Origin: Acidobacteriota bacterium
GTDB lineage: Bacteria; Acidobacteriota; Terriglobia; Acidiferrales; UBA7541
Direction: 5' to 3'
Assembly: GCA_003224195.1 (NCBI GenBank)
Contig: QHYP01000204.1
Coordinates: 21,992-29,813 of the forward strand
DNA: 7,822 bases
The position numbers and the translations under genes were made by a program. A model generated the notes under the pieces. It was not told where the DNA came from, did no database searches, and was given only the letters and a program-made list of their open reading frames with translations. Below are positions 7,350 to 7,822 of the stretch, one piece after another (the first letter of the stretch is position 1; each line of letters starts with the position of its first letter).

Positions 7350-7822
7350 TCACCTCGCCGCGGCGTGGGCCCCGCGGGCCCGAGCCGCCGCTCGCGCAGC
7401 CTCGGGCCCAGGGACCACTCGCGGGGTCTTGGAGAGAACCGTCTCGAAGAGACGCAGAAATTCGCGCACTTGCGCGCTGGTGATGAGGAACGGCGGCAGC
7501 AGGCGCAGAGTGAAATCGTGCGTGCAATTGATCAGCAGGCCGCGGCGCAGCGCCTCGGTGACAAACGGCCCGCCCTCCACAGATAACTCCACGCCGAGGA
7601 TCAAGCCTTCGCCGCGAATCTCACGCACGAAAGAAAATTTCCTGCTGAATGTTCGTAGTCCTTCCAGCAGTTCCTGGCCGCGCGCACGAATGTTTGCAAG
7701 CAGCTTTTCGTCTTCGACGATGCGCAGAAACTCCAGCGCTACTGCGCAGGCCAGCGGCCCGCCGCCAAACGTCGTGCCGTGCAGCCCCGGGCTGATGCAG
7801 TCGGCGATCGCCTGCGTCGCGA
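7350..7822 (-). CDS. argD: Acetylornithine aminotransferase ArgD, C-terminal part (5' end outside the window)
   Basis: A PLP-dependent class III aminotransferase that converts N-acetylglutamate semialdehyde to N-acetylornithine using glutamate. The frame is open to the right edge and 156 residues are visible, a bit over a third of the protein; the PLP lysine lies outside. Seen: SPGLHGTTFGGGPLACAVAL (residues 10-29 of the visible part), the segment whose Thr contacts the PLP phosphate of the partner subunit; VREIRGEGLILGVEL (65-79); GLLINCTHDFTLRLLPPFLI (94-113). The family normally ends a little after the LFETVL helix, but here about 25 more residues of Ala/Arg/Pro-rich sequence follow, encoded by GC-rich DNA containing a 9-bp perfect inverted repeat. 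The stop is 2 bases before the argF ATG. A related class III enzyme such as succinylornithine or aminobutyrate transaminase is possible on this fragment alone, but its place ahead of argF-argG-argH-argJ makes ArgD by far the best call. Confidence 0.93.
   Translation of the reverse strand, partial: ATQAIADCISPGLHGTTFGGGPLACAVALEFLRIVEDEKLLANIRARGQELLEGLRTFSRKFSFVREIRGEGLILGVELSVEGGPFVTEALRRGLLINCTHDFTLRLLPPFLITSAQVREFLRLFETVLSKTPRVVPGPEAARAAARARGAHAAAR
7376..7409. repeat. Perfect 9-bp inverted repeat inside the 3' tail of argD
   Basis: GGGCCCGAG (7376-7384) and CTCGGGCCC (7401-7409) are exact complements around a 16-base loop. A neighbouring GGGCCC at 7367-7372 can compete for pairing. The hairpin would form in the argD-argF message a short distance (about 29 bases) before the argF Shine-Dalgarno/start region and is entirely translated as the end of ArgD. 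Role unknown; a ribosome translating argD would melt it. Confidence 0.6.

Noticed and set aside
7348..7527. N-terminal extension of ArgF from 7527
   Set aside because: It lies within argD in another frame, has no family similarity, and the ATG at 7347 has a GAGGT ribosome site and coupling to the argD stop.

Overview
The window reads as a piece of a GC-rich bacterial chromosome, probably from an environmental organism. The style of several proteins recalls Acidobacteriota (Solibacter/Bryobacter-like): the argininosuccinate lyase has an EDLHH...GRSRNE version of its signature, and the arginine genes are clustered in one operon. That assignment is inference from memory of the families, not a database result. 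Coding density is high and both ends of the window cut through genes.

Layout on the + strand: bases 1-1443 hold the 3' part of an acyl-CoA synthetase of the AlkK/DmdB-like AMP-binding family. After a 124-base gap with a good sigma70-type promoter comes a compact type II toxin-antitoxin pair, brnT (1568-1849) and brnA (1839-2072), with the stop of one overlapping the start of the other. A 154-base convergent intergenic region (2073-2226) follows and is rich in inverted repeats.

Layout on the - strand, read right to left: a tightly packed arginine biosynthesis operon, argD (C-terminal part only, entering from the right edge), argF, argG, argH and argJ. argD and argF are 2 bases apart and argH/argJ share an ATGA overlap. 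The argG-argH gap is 61 bases. The only long break is a 276-base stretch between argF and argG, which holds a 15-base inverted repeat and an open frame that fills the gap almost exactly.

Together the arg genes cover the route from N-acetylglutamate semialdehyde to arginine. ArgD makes N-acetylornithine. ArgJ moves the acetyl group to glutamate, releasing ornithine and closing the acetyl cycle. ArgF makes citrulline, ArgG argininosuccinate and ArgH arginine. argB and argC are not in the window and may lie upstream of argD. The acyl-CoA synthetase and the toxin-antitoxin pair have no evident link with arginine metabolism.

I found no convincing new biological system here. The core content is recognisable housekeeping metabolism plus a known toxin-antitoxin family. 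The less ordinary signals are non-coding: the brnT promoter/operator arrangement, the hairpins after brnA, the argF-argG gap, and a hairpin-encoding low-complexity tail on argD.
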